DNA of 64,000 bases from Phialocephala subalpina (taxonomy: Eukaryota; Ascomycota; Leotiomycetes; Helotiales; Mollisiaceae). Shown in pieces: positions 21,366-33,693 of this stretch. A program made the translations under genes and the position numbers. Positions within the stretch are counted from its first letter, which is position 1. Each line of letters starts with the position of its first letter. Location of the stretch: NCBI GenBank assembly GCA_900073065.1, contig FJOG01000009.1:1504267-1568266 (forward strand), written 5' to 3'. The notes beneath the pieces were generated by a model that was not told the DNA's origin, did not search any database, and worked only from the letters and a program-made list of their open reading frames with translations.

Positions 21366-24150
21366 TCAATGGCCCTTTGCAAAGTGCGTCCCAAGATAGT
21401 CAAGAAGAAAGCCCTGATTTTCAGGTGAGGTTGGAGCTTGACTTGGACGACGAGATCCTGCCTCAGCGGACGCGAGGCTTCCAACTCTTGATCTTGCTGC
21501 CATGTTTGGATCGGCTGCAGGGAGCGAGATGCCATTGCTGGGAGAGTAGCTTGGCTGCTGGGTGCTTGTTGATGGCTTTCCAAACAGCGAAAGCAAGTTT
21601 TGTCTATGGTCAGCCGGTTGCTGCTTACGATGATCCAGCACAGGTTGTTGCATCAATGGCATTGGAGGAGCTTGCATCGATGGCATTGGAGGCTGGACGT
21701 GTCTCAAGGATTCCTGTCCACTGAACTGGCCGGGCTGAGGACGCTTGAGAATCTGTGGTTGGAAGGGCTTCTCTGGACTCGTCTTTGCTGGCTCCTGCAT
21801 TCTTGATCTCGAGGACGACTTCTTCCCGTTCGACTGTGTCCTATGTTGCATCCTATGCGAAGAACCATTCTGTCCTGATGCTTCTTTCTCACTCATCTCA
21901 GGAGGTCGAGAAAGAATGGTCATGGCACGGTACGGCAGATTGGCTTCGGGATTCAACTCTGGAATTGGTGCATCTCTTGCCGACGGATCAGGTGTTCTCT
22001 TATCATTGAGAAGTGCAGACGTCGTAGCAGCATTGGTTGAAAGCGGTTCAACCGCAGACAATTCTACTGCAGATGGTGTTGCACTCGGCGGTAGTGCCGT
22101 TGCGGAAAGAGGCTTTGCAGGACTGGCACTAGTAGACGTAGGGCTCTTGAATATGTCGAGCAAGGTTGACCTTTGCGTCTCACTGATGGGTTGTCTTGCC
22201 GTGAACATTCCCGGATTTGGAGCTCGGTTACTGGCAGTATTCTGCGCCATATATTGAGGGATAGACGGCACTTGCGCAGCTTGAGAAGCGTCGGCGGGCA
22301 ACTCTTGAGGCTGATGGCGCGGAACTGGTGGTTGCCCTTGCCCTTGTGCATACCTTCGCAGTGGAAGATCATTGGTGGTATTGGCATCCACGACATCTTC
22401 ATCACGGCGCTTGAACGCATCGAGCAATGCCAAACTGTGTTTAGTGAGCTTTGGAGGCGATTGTTTCCGCACTTGTGGTACAATCGGCGCATGCAGACCC
22501 GGAAACTGGGGGTTGGGATTGGTCATAGAGGCATTGGTTGGATGCTGAGGTGCCTGTTGTTGCTGTATCAGCTGAGGAACAACTGGTGAGTGTACAGGTC
22601 CTCCAGTAAACAACGCCTTCTGAACAGTCGGTGGCAAAGGTTGTGGATGAATTAAATGTTGTGATTGGTAATGATGTGGATTTTCTCGGGGCCTTGTCGG
22701 ATGCTGTTGATTTGGCACATACATTTGCTGGTTGCTCTGTTGGTACTGACTTATCATGCGCGGTTGTTGGTAGGAGAAAGTGTGCTGTGGCTGGTGCTGT
22801 TGAATCGGAAAAGTAAGTGGAGGAGGCATAGAGGAAAAGTGTGGAGGCCGTGGTGCATGATGATGTGGTGTGGTCGGCATGGGGGCTTGCTCAATAGTAT
22901 GTTCCTGAGGAGTGTGAGGAAGCGGATTTTGTGTCCTTTGTTGACCCGCCTGGGGTTTGTTCTGAAGTAGAGCGAGTAATGCTGAACCCGAGTTGCCCTG
23001 GGCTGACTGGTAGTCTATTGTATCCTCGACTTCAGAATCTTGCGAAGCCTGTTGGATATCGAGAAGGCGATTCAGAGAAGCTGTCGCATTTTCCCTGGTC
23101 TCAGGGACTTGCTCACCACCAGAAGGGCCTGGATAGTACAGTTGTGTGCCTGACTCGGCACCAGCATCTTCCTCAGTCAAAAGGTCGTCATGACTCAAGC
23201 CTGCAGATTGATAGTGGTTACTGGAGACTCTGCGCGCGTCCTTTTTCTGCTGCTCAATGACCCATTTCCGGAGAGGCACGAGAAACGGGGCAACCATATA
23301 GAACTTGTTTGCCTGAGAAGCAACTGGTTGCCTGTCTGTATTCTGCTGCCCGTGGCCCTTTTTCCTGAAGGCTGGAAGATCGGAGAGCTTCCACCATTCA
23401 ATTTTACTGATCTCTTTCCTTGTTCGAGGCTCAAAATATGTATCTTCAGGGACGTCTCGGAAGACATAAAGTCTTATGGCCTGCTGGAGCATGTTGACAT
23501 CGATATATTTGACTTGTCGGTCTTCCGGGACCAGACCCGCCCCTTGTAAATCGAGTCCAGTCTCTTCATAGACCTCTCTGACAGCGCAATCTAGATCATC
23601 TTCGGCCATATTGATCTTGCCTCTTGGGAAACTCCAGTTCGCACCCTTTTTCCAACCTTTCACAAGCACCACAGAGTCCATGGCTTCATTAAGCATAATA
23701 GCGCCTCGTACAGGCACTCGAGATTTGTACTCCAGGAAATACTCGAAAGCTTGCATGTGATCACCTTGATGGACCGCCAACATTGGGCAATGGGCAAACA
23801 TCTTTTCGCAGAAGTTACGGAGGGACATGGACGGAAGGGTAGGGTCGAGAGGTCGGATAAAATCCTCGTAGAACCATTGTGCTTCTTCGATTTGGAAGCA
23901 TATTCGCTCAGCAGACTCCAAGTCTTCGTTCGGGACATTCATCACAAAGCGTGTTGAAAGATCGTCGAACCCTAGAGGTTTATCGTCAGTCTTGTTACAT
24001 TGTCGATGTTTGGGATACGGGATTCGTGTCTATGAGCTCCCCCGGACGAGGCTGACATGAGGAGGGGTAGATGAAGATGGAGCGGCCGTAGATCGACCCC
24101 ACCATAAGAAGCTGCTTACAATCTTCTAGCCGCATATTTGTCTCTGTCAT
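21366..24150 (-). CDS. DCP2: mRNA decapping enzyme Dcp2, 878 aa
   Basis: Two exons: 24150-24120 (31 nt) and 23971-21366, with a 148-nt intron; the join reads LEDWFDDLSTRFV as in other fungal Dcp2. Catalytic core: box A helical domain (residues about 11-95, ERICFQIEEAQWFYEDFIRP) then the Nudix fold with the full Nudix box at about 128-150 (GKINMAEDD ... REVYEETGLD) and box B behind it. The enzyme removes the 5' m7G cap in P-bodies with Dcp1 and Edc3. The ~600-residue C-terminal tail is Pro/Gln-rich and disordered, with short leucine-rich segments such as LLDIFKSPT and NLLSLFGKP, typical of sites binding Edc3 or Pat1. Length is normal for filamentous fungi. Confidence 0.95.
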
Positions 24151-24915
24151 GTTGTCTAGTTTTAGCTAGCATATCCACGACTCGAGGGTGTTCGGCGCGG
24201 GAGTCGCGCAGGCTGAGCAGGACTATAGTAAAAGCTGCAGACGAGTGTCGGTATTCGTTCCGGGAGGCCAGACCGTGGCAAAGTCTGGAGATCTTTGATA
24301 CTCTATTACGAGGCGACGCGAAGGTTTGTCAAAGGGGATGAAGTCTAGATGTTGTGGTTGGTCGGGTCGAAGAGTGAGTTGTCGCCAGCTAGCTCTGCTT
24401 GATCCGTGGCAATTCTCGAATGAGGCTGTGCTAGCTGTGGCTGAGGGCTATGGCTTGAATTGCCCCACAATATCTGAAAGTCCGCACTATCTTGACTAGC
24501 GTCAAAGCCTATTGGGTCGGTAATGGAGTGACCTGGAGTGAGGTGACGTTTTTGAGCTGTTTGAGAATACTTGGATATGCACACCAAGACAATCATCTAC
24601 CGATGCTCACAATCAAGCTTTAAAACTAGAGTGAATACCCTTCGTACTGAGACTCTTGGTGACTACAAAAGATCCTGCCCCTCTCCCTCCTTTCCTTTTC
24701 TCACCATCTATCATTGGAAACCCAAGAATAGCAATTTACGCGCGCGTGTTTCACTTGCAAGAGCATCGCAACCATTCAAGCTGAATCGCGCGACAACATA
24801 CCACGCAGACGCTGTTGCCGCCACCACCTGGAATATCTTTATTCTGGGCTATTTCTACTATTAAAGGAGCTTCTTTCCACTTCATTCCAGATCAATTAAT
24901 ACCAATACCGCCATC
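24151..24915. other. Divergent promoter region between DCP2 and the DUF4112 gene
   Basis: Shared upstream region of two divergent genes. A minus-strand ATG ORF of 83 codons (24596-24345) has no recognisable domain and is probably chance or a short upstream ORF. The last 60 bp before 24916 are CT/CA-rich, as in many fungal leaders. Confidence 0.5.
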
Positions 24916-25879
24916 ATGACGAGCCTCATTGCAAAGTTCATCAGCAAGAAGGTGCTAGGGGAGACTATGGCCAACAACTTTGGCAAGGAGGTAAGCTATA
25001 ACCATGCTCTCGTGTGTTGCAGTCAACTGACAGGATGTCTAGGACCCATACTTCGAAACAGTTCCGGCGACTAGGCTAGATGGCCGACCTTCAAGCAAGA
25101 AGGGCAAGAAGAGGCGCAAGGCTCTACCTCCAGGAATCTCAGAACACGACGCGAAGGTCCTCACAAAAGTCAAGAGACGGGCATATCGCCTCGATATGAG
25201 TCTCTTCAATTGCTGCGGAATCAGGTTCGGTTGGAGTAGTGTTATTGGTATCATTCCTGCGTAAGCGTCATTTCCCAATATCCGCGAACCATAGCTAATA
25301 AATTGCCTCTGCAGGGTCGGTGATGTTATCGATGCTTTTATGGCCATGATGGTTCTGCGAACATGCCAGCAAGTCGAAGGAGGCCTCCCTGCCAGTGTCA
25401 AATCGAAGATGATGTTCAATATTGTTCTGGACTTCGCAGTCGGCCTCGTCCCGTTCTTGGGCGACATTGCAGATGCTCTGTTCCGTGCCAATACGAGAAA
25501 TGCTGTCGAACTCGAAAAGTTCCTTCGCGAGAAGGGCGCCAAAGCTTTGAAGGCCCAGGGACAGAGGACACCGCCAATGGATCCAACAGACCCTGATGAA
25601 TTCGACAGACAAATAGAAGACGAACATGGTCCACCCCCGCAATACACAACTGCACCACCGACCAGACAGGGAACACAGGCGGCACACAATGGCAATGGAC
25701 GTTATCATGAACAGGCGCCAGCACAGCCAGCCAGACCAGACCCAGCGGCAGGTAGAGGAGGTTGGTTGGGCGGGAGGTCCAAGCAGCAAGACGTGGAACT
25801 TGGTCAAGGACCTCTTACATCATCTCCGAATGGAGATCCCCGGCGACAAAAGTCGACTCTTCAGAAGAACAGATATTGA
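24916..25879 (+). CDS. DUF4112 membrane-associated protein, 285 aa
   Basis: Three exons: 24916-24990, 25043-25260 and 25315-25879; introns of 52 and 54 nt with GTAAGC donors, frames closing. The DUF4112 domain spans about residues 60-170: RAYRLDMSLFNCCGIRFG, then a GDVIDAFMAMMVLRTC segment and LDFAVGLVPFLGDIADALFRAN, two hydrophobic helices with a conserved Gly/Asp loop. The C-terminus is Pro/Gln-rich and disordered. Role unknown in fungi; the two hydrophobic helices suggest membrane insertion. Divergent from DCP2. Confidence 0.85.
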
Positions 25880-26609
25880 GGTGGTTTTTGTGAAGAGGTG
25901 AGGAGTGATGCTTTGCTGGTCGCCAGAGCCACTCTTCGAAAATTGCCTGTACGAAGTACTGTATGCATGATTTTGATTTGTTTAGCGATCCCAGTTGGGA
26001 AATACCCATTCATACGATAGATCGATGCTACCGTAGAGTTTACAATGAAGATAATACTTACCACGAAGCTGCTGCTCACCGAGTAAATATGATGTGATTC
26101 TTCAATGGCAGTGACAAAGTATGAATGACCACTTCTCAGACCACTGAAACATTCTTATCTCCGTGAATCACTGCTGAGTCTTGAAGTAGTGTTTGACATC
26201 TTTCGACCTTTCCGGCCTCGGATGTATTTTAATACCCAACGTCCTAATCTGCACGGGCCGAGACCGAGCGGAGCAAGAAATCTGGAGATTTCTCACTTTC
26301 TCAGGAGAATGGCCCGGGCGATCTAGACAATCTCATCAGTAATGGGCTCTGAAATGACTAGAAACCGACCGCTGCCTTGGCCTACTCTCAAAACACGGCC
26401 AAATGGCTTACAGAAGTTGAATCATCATGACTACAAATATCCACCATAACAAAACTTACTCCAATTGAGCTCAGCCGGCGACTCGACTAACCAGGATTAA
26501 GATCTGATAAAATAGACAGCGTCAAATTTGATTAGATCTTTCATGTCGATTGGGTCGCATTTGTGTGAGCTCCTTGCAAGTTCCACTTCCCAGCCTCCAT
26601 AAACAGAAA

Positions 26610-26615
26610 ACGCGT
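26610..26615. promoter_or_regulatory. MluI cell-cycle box (ACGCGT) upstream of RNR2
   Basis: A perfect ACGCGT lies 201 bp upstream of the RNR2 ATG, with a near copy (GCGCGT) 15 bp further on, giving a loose inverted arrangement (AAAACGCGT ... GCGCGTTTT). MBF (Mbp1/Swi6) binds this site in yeasts to drive G1/S genes such as ribonucleotide reductase. Two more ACGCGT words occur in introns 2 and 3 of the gene (27201-27206 and 27615-27620). Binding is inferred from the motif. Confidence 0.6.
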
Positions 26616-26815
26616 CGAGAGTTGCCGAGCGCGTTTTTGGCACTAAAATAAGGTCACGTGCTAGCGTCGGTTCGCGTCCTGGAAAGCTTTAAGACGCGAT
26701 CGTCCTCCTCCCTCGAGAGCTTCTTCCCATCAACACCAATTGTCAATTCTTGCAGTATTCACCTCAATCACCTTCCGCCCTTCAGACACCTTCTGTCTTC
26801 CTTCAATCAACCATC

Positions 26816-28245
26816 ATGAATACTCAGGTCACTCCTTCAAAGACTGTACGTCTCCTTTGCCACTTCCATCACCACCTTCGCGTCGCGCCGAATGCTAACA
26901 TGTATCTACACAGGCTGCGTCTGCCATTGGAGGCCTAAAGATGGACTCACCTATTAAGAAGCTCGACTTCCAAGCTGCCGGAAAGGAGAACATGCCTTTG
27001 AACGCCGACGCGCCAATTGTTACCGACATCGAACTCAAGAAGCCTATTGTCGGAGAGGCCAAGGTCGAGAAGGCTGTCGCAGTCGCACCTACAATCAAGC
27101 CAGAGGAGTCTGACGAACCTCTCCTCCAAGAGAACCCACACCGATTCGTGCTCTTCCCTATCAAGTACCACGAGGTAAGTCGCGTCTCCCGCGCGCTTTG
27201 ACGCGTTAAGTGCTTTGACATTGTCTGACTTTTCCTCAACAGATCTGGCAGATGTACAAGAAGGCCGAGGCATCTTTCTGGACCGCAGAAGAGATTGATC
27301 TGTCGAAGGATCTCCACGACTGGAACAACAAGCTCAATGACGATGAGCGTTACTTCATCTCACACGTTCTTGCATTCTTCGCCGCTTCAGATGGAATCGT
27401 CAACGAGAACCTTGTCGAGCGCTTTAGTGGTGAAGTTCAGATCCCCGAGGCTCGCTGCTTCTACGGCTTCCAGATCATGATGGAGAACATTCATTCCGAG
27501 ACGTACTCTCTCCTCATCGACACATACATCAAGGAGCAGGCCCAACGCACATATCTCTTCAATGCCATCGAGACAAGTGGGTTTCATACCTGACAGATAC
27601 ACGTTCTCTTTCTAACGCGTCTTAGTTCCTTGCATCAAGAAGAAGGCCGACTGGGCTGTCAGATGGATCCAAGACAAGAGCTCTACCTTTGCTCAACGTC
27701 TCGTCGCATTCGCCGCTGTCGAGGGTATCTTCTTCAGTGGATCGTTCGCATCTATCTTCTGGTTAAAGAAGCGTGGTCTCATGGCTGGTCTGACTTTCTC
27801 TAACGAACTTATCTCTCGTGACGAGGGTCTTCACACCGACTTTGCTTGCCTTCTCTTCTCTCATTTGAAGCACCGCCCAAGCAAGCAAGCCGTCCAAGAC
27901 GTCATTACCGAGGCTGTTGAGATTGAGCAGGAGTTCTTGACCGAGGCTCTTCCTTGCGCACTCCTCGGCATGAACTCCAACCTCATGAAGCAATACATCG
28001 AGTTCGTTGCTGATCGTCTCCTTGTTGCTCTTGGCAACGAGAAGGTCTACAAGTCAGCCAACCCATTCGACTTCATGGAGAACATCTCACTTGCCGGAAA
28101 GACCAACTTCTTCGAGAAGCGTGTTGGTGACTACCAAAAAGCTGGTGTCATGGCTGGCACACAAAAGAAGCACGAAGACACCACCGCCCAGACCGAAGCC
28201 AAGGCCGAGAACGGTGGCGACTTCAACTTCGACGAGGACTTCTAG
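26816..28245 (+). CDS. RNR2: Ribonucleotide reductase small subunit, 414 aa
   Basis: Four exons: 26816-26845, 26914-27174, 27243-27576, 27626-28245; introns 68, 68 and 49 nt. Class Ia R2 subunit, which houses the diiron-tyrosyl radical used by the large subunit to make deoxynucleotides. Ligand motifs are all visible: [12 protein letters not shown] (Asp), [13 protein letters not shown] (Glu, His and the radical Tyr), and later EGIFFSGSF and [11 protein letters not shown] (Glu, His). The last residues FNFDEDF form the conserved tail that docks on the large subunit. The N-terminal ~90 residues include the variable leader. Codon use is strongly biased to C-ending codons, as in highly expressed fungal genes. 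Confidence 0.97.
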
Positions 28246-28782
28246 ATGTCTTCTCGACTTTCCTTTTTCTGTAATATTCTGGGTTGGCGTTGGCATATTG
28301 GTTCTGTACATGCGCTGCATCTCTCTTCTCTTCTTTGCTGTTGCATAGATGGCGCGGTCGCCGGGTGCCAACAAGTTACCTTGGATTGTTGTTGCACATA
28401 CACTTTATTGATGGCGTTATGGAGTATGAATATGGGCATGGTTGATGCATTGAGATGATATCAGGAGGAAAGAGGGGCGGGGACGGGGATGGGTAGGATA
28501 ACGAATGAGCAGAAATGAAAAAAGAATACCACAATAATTTTCATCTCATAATTTTCGAAGTGCCAATTGATTGACATTGCCCAAGATGCTGCCCCTACCA
28601 TCATGCTCATGTGCTATGCCACCTCTCCAGCACCGTTTATGCTTATTTGGAGAGCTGTTAGATTACCCATCAAATGATCGGGATGCGAACCTGCGGCCTC
28701 ACGAATCGCTCCTTTCGTGATACACTTCTCAGCATCATATCCCTCTATCCATAGACTAGACGAACCCCACACCTCAATCCCT

Positions 28783-29326
28783 TCATTTCTTCCCCTTCTT
28801 CTTCCCCTTTTTCCCACCCTGCCCACCTCCTTGTCCCCCTGCCTTCCCACCCCCTTGCACAGTAGGTACACTCTCCAACGCCGGCGTCCCAGGTCCACTG
28901 CCCTCCTCAGCCTTTATCAAAGTCTCAGCTCCAAGTAAAGCCTCCTCCTTTATCTCTGGTAATCCGGACATAGGTCTAGCCAGTCGACCGAGGATCTGTA
29001 TTAGTCGTCCTACTTCGGCGGCTTTGTTGGTGGTGTATTTTAGGGTTACGCCGGAGGTTGGGTCGTAGGTTTTCAGGGTGAGTGTTGCTAGTGGTGGGGG
29101 TGCCGGTGTGGTTGTAGATTCGGCGGTGGTTTTGGATTTTAATCTAGATCTGGAGGATTTGGAGGCGATGGTGTATTTTGATGTTATGCGAGTCTGCGTG
29201 GGTGTTAGCTGAGGTTGCTGAAGAGGGTGAGAGGGAGTGGAGGGGTGGAGGTACGGTGGATGGACGGGCTTGGAGGAGGAGTGTGGATTGTGTGAGCCAT
29301 TCCTGGGCTGTTTTTAGGTACGGCAT
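28783..29326 (-). CDS. SRP9: Signal recognition particle subunit SRP9, 160 aa
   Basis: Two exons: 29326-29255 and 29193-28783, with a 61-nt intron; the join reads QARPSTTRITSKYTIA. Shows the SRP9 N-terminus (MPYLKTAQEWLTQS), then the second strand LTLKTYDPTSGVTLKYTT and the helix AAEVGRLIQILGRLAR. The C-terminus ends in Gly and Lys repeats (GGKKGKKKGKK), the basic tail common to fungal SRP9/SRP21. With SRP14 it binds the Alu domain of SRP RNA and causes elongation arrest in the cytosol. Length is larger than human SRP9 (86 aa) owing to the linker and tail, as in other ascomycetes. Convergent with RNR2. Confidence 0.85.
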
Positions 29327-29656
29327 TCTCGCGTATGCGCAGACGTGCGCGTTGAAGAGTCGATGAAGAGAGATTGTTGTGTATAGAGGTAGGATATGGT
29401 GGTCGTGTGACAGGTGTAGAGGTGTTGAGGGAAAGCTTGAGATGGGACGAAACTTAGAGGGGCAGAAGGCTGAAGCTAAATTGTAGGGCATACAAAATGA
29501 AGCGAACCACGCTAGTCTATGACCTCGAAGTTCCGCTCCGCTCCTCTCCTCCTCCATTCATTATTATCAGAAAGTACTTCGAACATGCCTCAAAGTCCCT
29601 TGTGTGCAAAGCCACTCTCATCTCGATACGGAGTTACAAAAATCTCCAAATTATCT

Positions 29657-30448
29657 TCATTCCGATGAAGGAGCTATTCGTGAATACAGGATTTCATCCC
29701 ATATTCTGTAGCCTGCCTCGTCAAGATGGACATGATCTTCTAGTCGTTCTTTCCCAATCTCTTCAGGTGCTGCAATCCACCCGATTCTTTCTTTTCCGAT
29801 ATATGCGTTTATGTCTGCAATCAATTCTCTCAGCATCCTATTGCTTTCCTCCACAAGCTCATCCTTGACATCCTTCCTCTTGAAGATTTCACAGCACAGA
29901 ATTTTGCTTTCAGTGTTGGACATTCTCAGTAAGGCCTGCAGCAACAGACGATACTTTTCGATATCCGAAATCTTGAGAGGCTTCTTCCCGTTGAAATTAT
30001 TCGTTCCAATCATCACAACACCAAGCTTGAGCTCTTCTTTCTGCTTCGAAAAGATGTCCAAAAGACCATGGTCCAGACGATAGAGAACATTCTCGATCTT
30101 GTCTCCTCCTACACCAGCGTTGAAAGCTAATGAATCTGGCTGGGAACAGAGCTTTGAGGTACGAGTGTTGAGACCAGTGGTTTTGAGGCGCTCGAACATT
30201 GAGTCACCGATCAGGAGGGTGGTGATTGGAATCGAAGGGAGTTGAAGGGTGAGAGAAGGCATGTGGACTGCTTGATGTGTTTCGTGGGAGCGAGCTTTGA
30301 ATTTCATGTTTGCTTGGAGAAGGGCGTGAAAATCTGAATCCGAGAGGTCCTGACACTCATCATGAGAAGACGGCATAGGATTTGAAGCCATTGTATCCTT
30401 CTTATGTTGAAGTGGACTAAGGACTCTGACAGCGTCGAATGCATCCAT
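29657..30448 (-). CDS. SGNH/GDSL-type hydrolase, 263 aa
   Basis: Single exon, ATG at 30448. SGNH fold with all four blocks: block I LLIGDSMFERL (catalytic Ser83 in GDS), block II Gly in NAGVGGDKIEN, block III Asn in IGTNNF, and block V DHVHLDEAGY (Asp and His). The first ~65 residues look disordered. No signal peptide, so probably cytosolic, like the PAF acetylhydrolase-beta/IAH1 branch. Likely an esterase or acyl hydrolase; substrate unknown. Confidence 0.85.
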   Translation of the reverse strand: MDAFDAVRVLSPLQHKKDTMASNPMPSSHDECQDLSDSDFHALLQANMKFKARSHETHQAVHMPSLTLQLPSIPITTLLIGDSMFERLKTTGLNTRTSKLCSQPDSLAFNAGVGGDKIENVLYRLDHGLLDIFSKQKEELKLGVVMIGTNNFNGKKPLKISDIEKYRLLLQALLRMSNTESKILCCEIFKRKDVKDELVEESNRMLRELIADINAYIGKERIGWIAAPEEIGKERLEDHVHLDEAGYRIWDEILYSRIAPSSE

Positions 30449-31326
30449 GTAAGTTTCTGTCCAGGCGAGACACGCTGCTTCATATACTGTGTAGAAGTCC
30501 CATACCGTAGTGGTAGCACCGAAGTCTGCGAGTGCTTCTTGAGGCTGAAAGCTTGAAGAGTCTTGTAGGTGAGGTTTGAGTCATGCCGAGTTACTCAGCC
30601 CCCTTTCCCTCGATTTTAGTTTAAGCGACATCGGCTGTCAAGATTGCCAGAGCTATGAATCTTTCGCATTCAAGATAACCTCCAGATCCTGTCAGGTACT
30701 TTGTTCATATGGTATATTGCGCTTTTCAAAGAGGATGGGACAGTTGTGGAGGTGGCTTGAAGAAGTGAGTTAGATATTGTTTGAAGGGCCCAACTGCAGA
30801 GTATTCATTCAAGGGATATAGGAGTAAGAGAAGGTGGGAAAGAATCTGAAATAATGACTTGGAATTGAAGAGGTAGACTCAAGAATGCCCAAACGGTCGC
30901 CGAAGCCTTCCTAAAAGACAAATGGAGCAATTGATGCCTCAAATGCCACGAATTGGGTAGCTGCTCCGTTACACCTCCCCGACAAAGCACGAATCACAAC
31001 AAAGCCCAATAAAAAAGGCAGTACCATACTTAGATACAACGCTAATGCCCCAATAATTGGGGAATATTATGACTTGATAAGGAACTTCGAATTTGAATAA
31101 TCACGTGTAGTGAGGTAGTGGAAAAGCAGCGTCGCTTCGCGTTAACTTCGTCCCATTATGACTCGAATGACAACTTCACAAACAGTTCGACCACCTTCGC
31201 TAATGGACGCATAACAGATAACTCTCTATCTCTTCAATTCCCGGGAGAATGCAGCGCTCGTCATTATCACATAAAAGCCGTACCGGCTTTCGAATACCCT
31301 CAATTGCCCCACTACGGTCCTAAAGG

Positions 31327-32915
31327 ATGTCTACCATAAATGGCGGCGCTGATGGTCATGCCTCTCAGCCTGACAACAACTTCGATGGAAAGATGTTCGC
31401 ATTGGAGATCTCTGCTTCTGCGGAGGAGACTGGGGAGATGGCAACAAGAATGCAGCAACGGTGCAGCCTACTCCTAGAAGAATTGGAGCAATTCCAAACG
31501 CACCTCAAGCAGCAGAAGAAAGAAAAGCGAGTGGAGATGAGGGCATTCAAGACCGGCCTCTATGCTGAGATGAAGCTCTTGAATAAGGTTAGGCTGTAAC
31601 CATTCTCTACATCAACAGCAAGCTGACCCTCCTCAAGCTTGCCACGGCAGATCCCAACGAACCAAAGACGAAACACGGTTTACGATCCTCCAATCTATCC
31701 TTCTTCGACACCGTATGGTCCATAGCCAAAACCCGCAGCAGCATAATAGCATTAGTGAAGAAATATTTCTGGTTGCAAGATAAAAGTTCGGATTCGAGTC
31801 GTAAAACTCCAACGAAGCAGAATACATACCGCAAAGATATGGCCACTGTAGATATTGTGTCGCAAGACGGGTTGGAATGGATTAAAGTGTCTTCAGTTAC
31901 GGAGAAACGGATTATATGGGATCTTACTAGGGCTGGATGGGTCGGCGATTCATCTAGTGACGAGGATGACGAGATGGATCAAGCGGCCGCTGATGAAGAC
32001 GATGAGCCTGGTCTGATAAAACAAATTGAGGCTCTTGTCAAAGCTTCTCGTGTCACTAGGATACGATACCGCCATCCAACAGTTCGTCTTATCCTCCCCA
32101 GGATAAAGGCCATCCCGGACTCGAAAGAGGTGGGCAATGTCCTTCAACAGATTCGGGATCTAGGCGTTATTGTCCAGACGTCTGAGGAAGTGCCTTCACA
32201 GTACCCTCCACTCTCCCTTGTGGTTGAGCGAATGGCGCTGGACCGGTTCGAGTCATTTTCCGAGGTCCTCAACATTGATTGCACTATTCTCCTTGCATTT
32301 GCGAGCGATCTATCTCATGGAAGGGTTGAGTCCGAGGATTGGCATCTCAAGGCGATTTCACGACAGATAGAAATGGAGAGCGAGGACCAGCTACTGCCTT
32401 CAAATCTATGGCCTGCATGTGTCGGGCGAGAGATGGTATGTACCAGGGAAGCTGCGATCAGGATGCAAGAGATCGTAGAGATTATTGGCACGGATACGGA
32501 GAAGAAAAGAGTGGCGTTGTTACTCGACACAAACACCGAAGTCAAGCTCACTCGTGAGGTACGACTCCAAGAGTTCCAAAAGCTCTCGGATTACACTGTT
32601 CCGCTGGATTGGGCTCTGCCTATCAAGGTGGTGGAAATTGACATTCCCAGCATAACGTCAAGGCTGCCTCCAGTCGCCGCGAAAGTAGCTGAGAATCTGA
32701 CGGCTATCAATCAGTCAGTGTTTCTCTACGGTTGGGCTTCGGGTCGAACCACCATCAGCAGCAATGGAACCGTAGCCAAAGACATCGAATCTACGATTGA
32801 AGCAAATCGCGTGGATGAGGAAACTATAGGTCCAGACATCTGGCTGTCTGCATCATCGCGGTCTTTGGTGGGCAAAGAAAAAGAACGAAGAGGCCGAAGA
32901 GCTTTTGACCCTTGA
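31327..32915 (+). CDS. DUF1308 protein (C7orf25/UPF0415 family), 512 aa
   Basis: Two exons: 31327-31587 and 31638-32915. The intron is 50 nt with a weak donor (GTTAGG), a good branch motif (CTGAC at about 31623) and an AAG acceptor; it joins EMKLLNK to LATADPNEPKT and on to LRSSNLSFFDTVW, as in the family. The N-terminal coiled segment (residues 25-85) is followed by a conserved core with DGLEWIKVSS, then an acidic loop, then the DUF1308 region (LNIDCTILLAFASDLSHG). The core is reported to resemble PIN-like nuclease folds; activity is not established. Divergent from the SGNH hydrolase, 878 bp between ATGs. Confidence 0.8.
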
Positions 32916-33693
32916 GGCTTTTCGTCTTAGGTAGCTAGGATACTTGAGAAGGATTAGTGCATGAGAGTGATTGCCTCAACTTGATGCAATGTAACTTGGC
33001 ACTGACACCTCCCGAATGAAAAGGCCGTCACATATTGAGTGGCAGGGTCTCGCTACACTTCGTGAAAGAAATAGCTAGCTAATCCGACATCTTCTCTTCA
33101 ACACATAACCCTATTCAGGACTCGCCTTTGATTCGCCTGTCTCTAGCAGTTCCAGGCCATTCCCCTAAAGCACGTACATCCTATTATCGTTTCAATTCGT
33201 CTTCAAAGGAGCAGAGTGTACTCCTAGCAGCTCGCCGCTTACTATGTTACAAAGCTCATAGCCTTTCAGTGCATCCCTGTACCTTCAATTAGAATCTGTT
33301 GCTCAAGTTGTTGTTGTCCCAGCTCAAGAAAAACCTTGACGTTCTAATATTGTCCCAATTTCTTAGTTCTTTCATGTTTGTTCAGCCTCATCCTTGACTT
33401 CGCCTACTTATTCGGGTTCTCGAGCCTACCTGCACGTTGCTCGTGCTTTAACATGCAAGTCCAATCGCGATCGATGTAACAGCCTCTTACTGGCTGATCT
33501 GCAGCCTCTCTTTCAGTCGCGGCTGCCTGATTGAGTGTGGCAGAAGCTGATTGGTTATCTTGCGCACTCAAGCCTGTCTACCGGCAGAGCTCTTTCCTTC
33601 ATTATTGACACCTTCTCCGTAAAACAGACCCCGAAAATTGTCAAATTCTCCTCAGTTCGATTGCATTTTGCGACAGCCTCTGCAAGCCTCGAC
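32916..33693. other. Intergenic between DUF1308 and HET genes
   Basis: No supported ORF. Pyrimidine-rich, with poly-T/C stretches near 33100-33420 that suit a fungal promoter and leader for the HET-domain gene. Confidence 0.5.

Noticed and set aside
31588..31622. Frameshift in the DUF1308 gene
   Set aside because: First looked like a break or a 31-35-nt intron. A 50-nt intron (31588-31637) with CTGAC branch and AAG acceptor restores the family sequence, so no lesion is needed.
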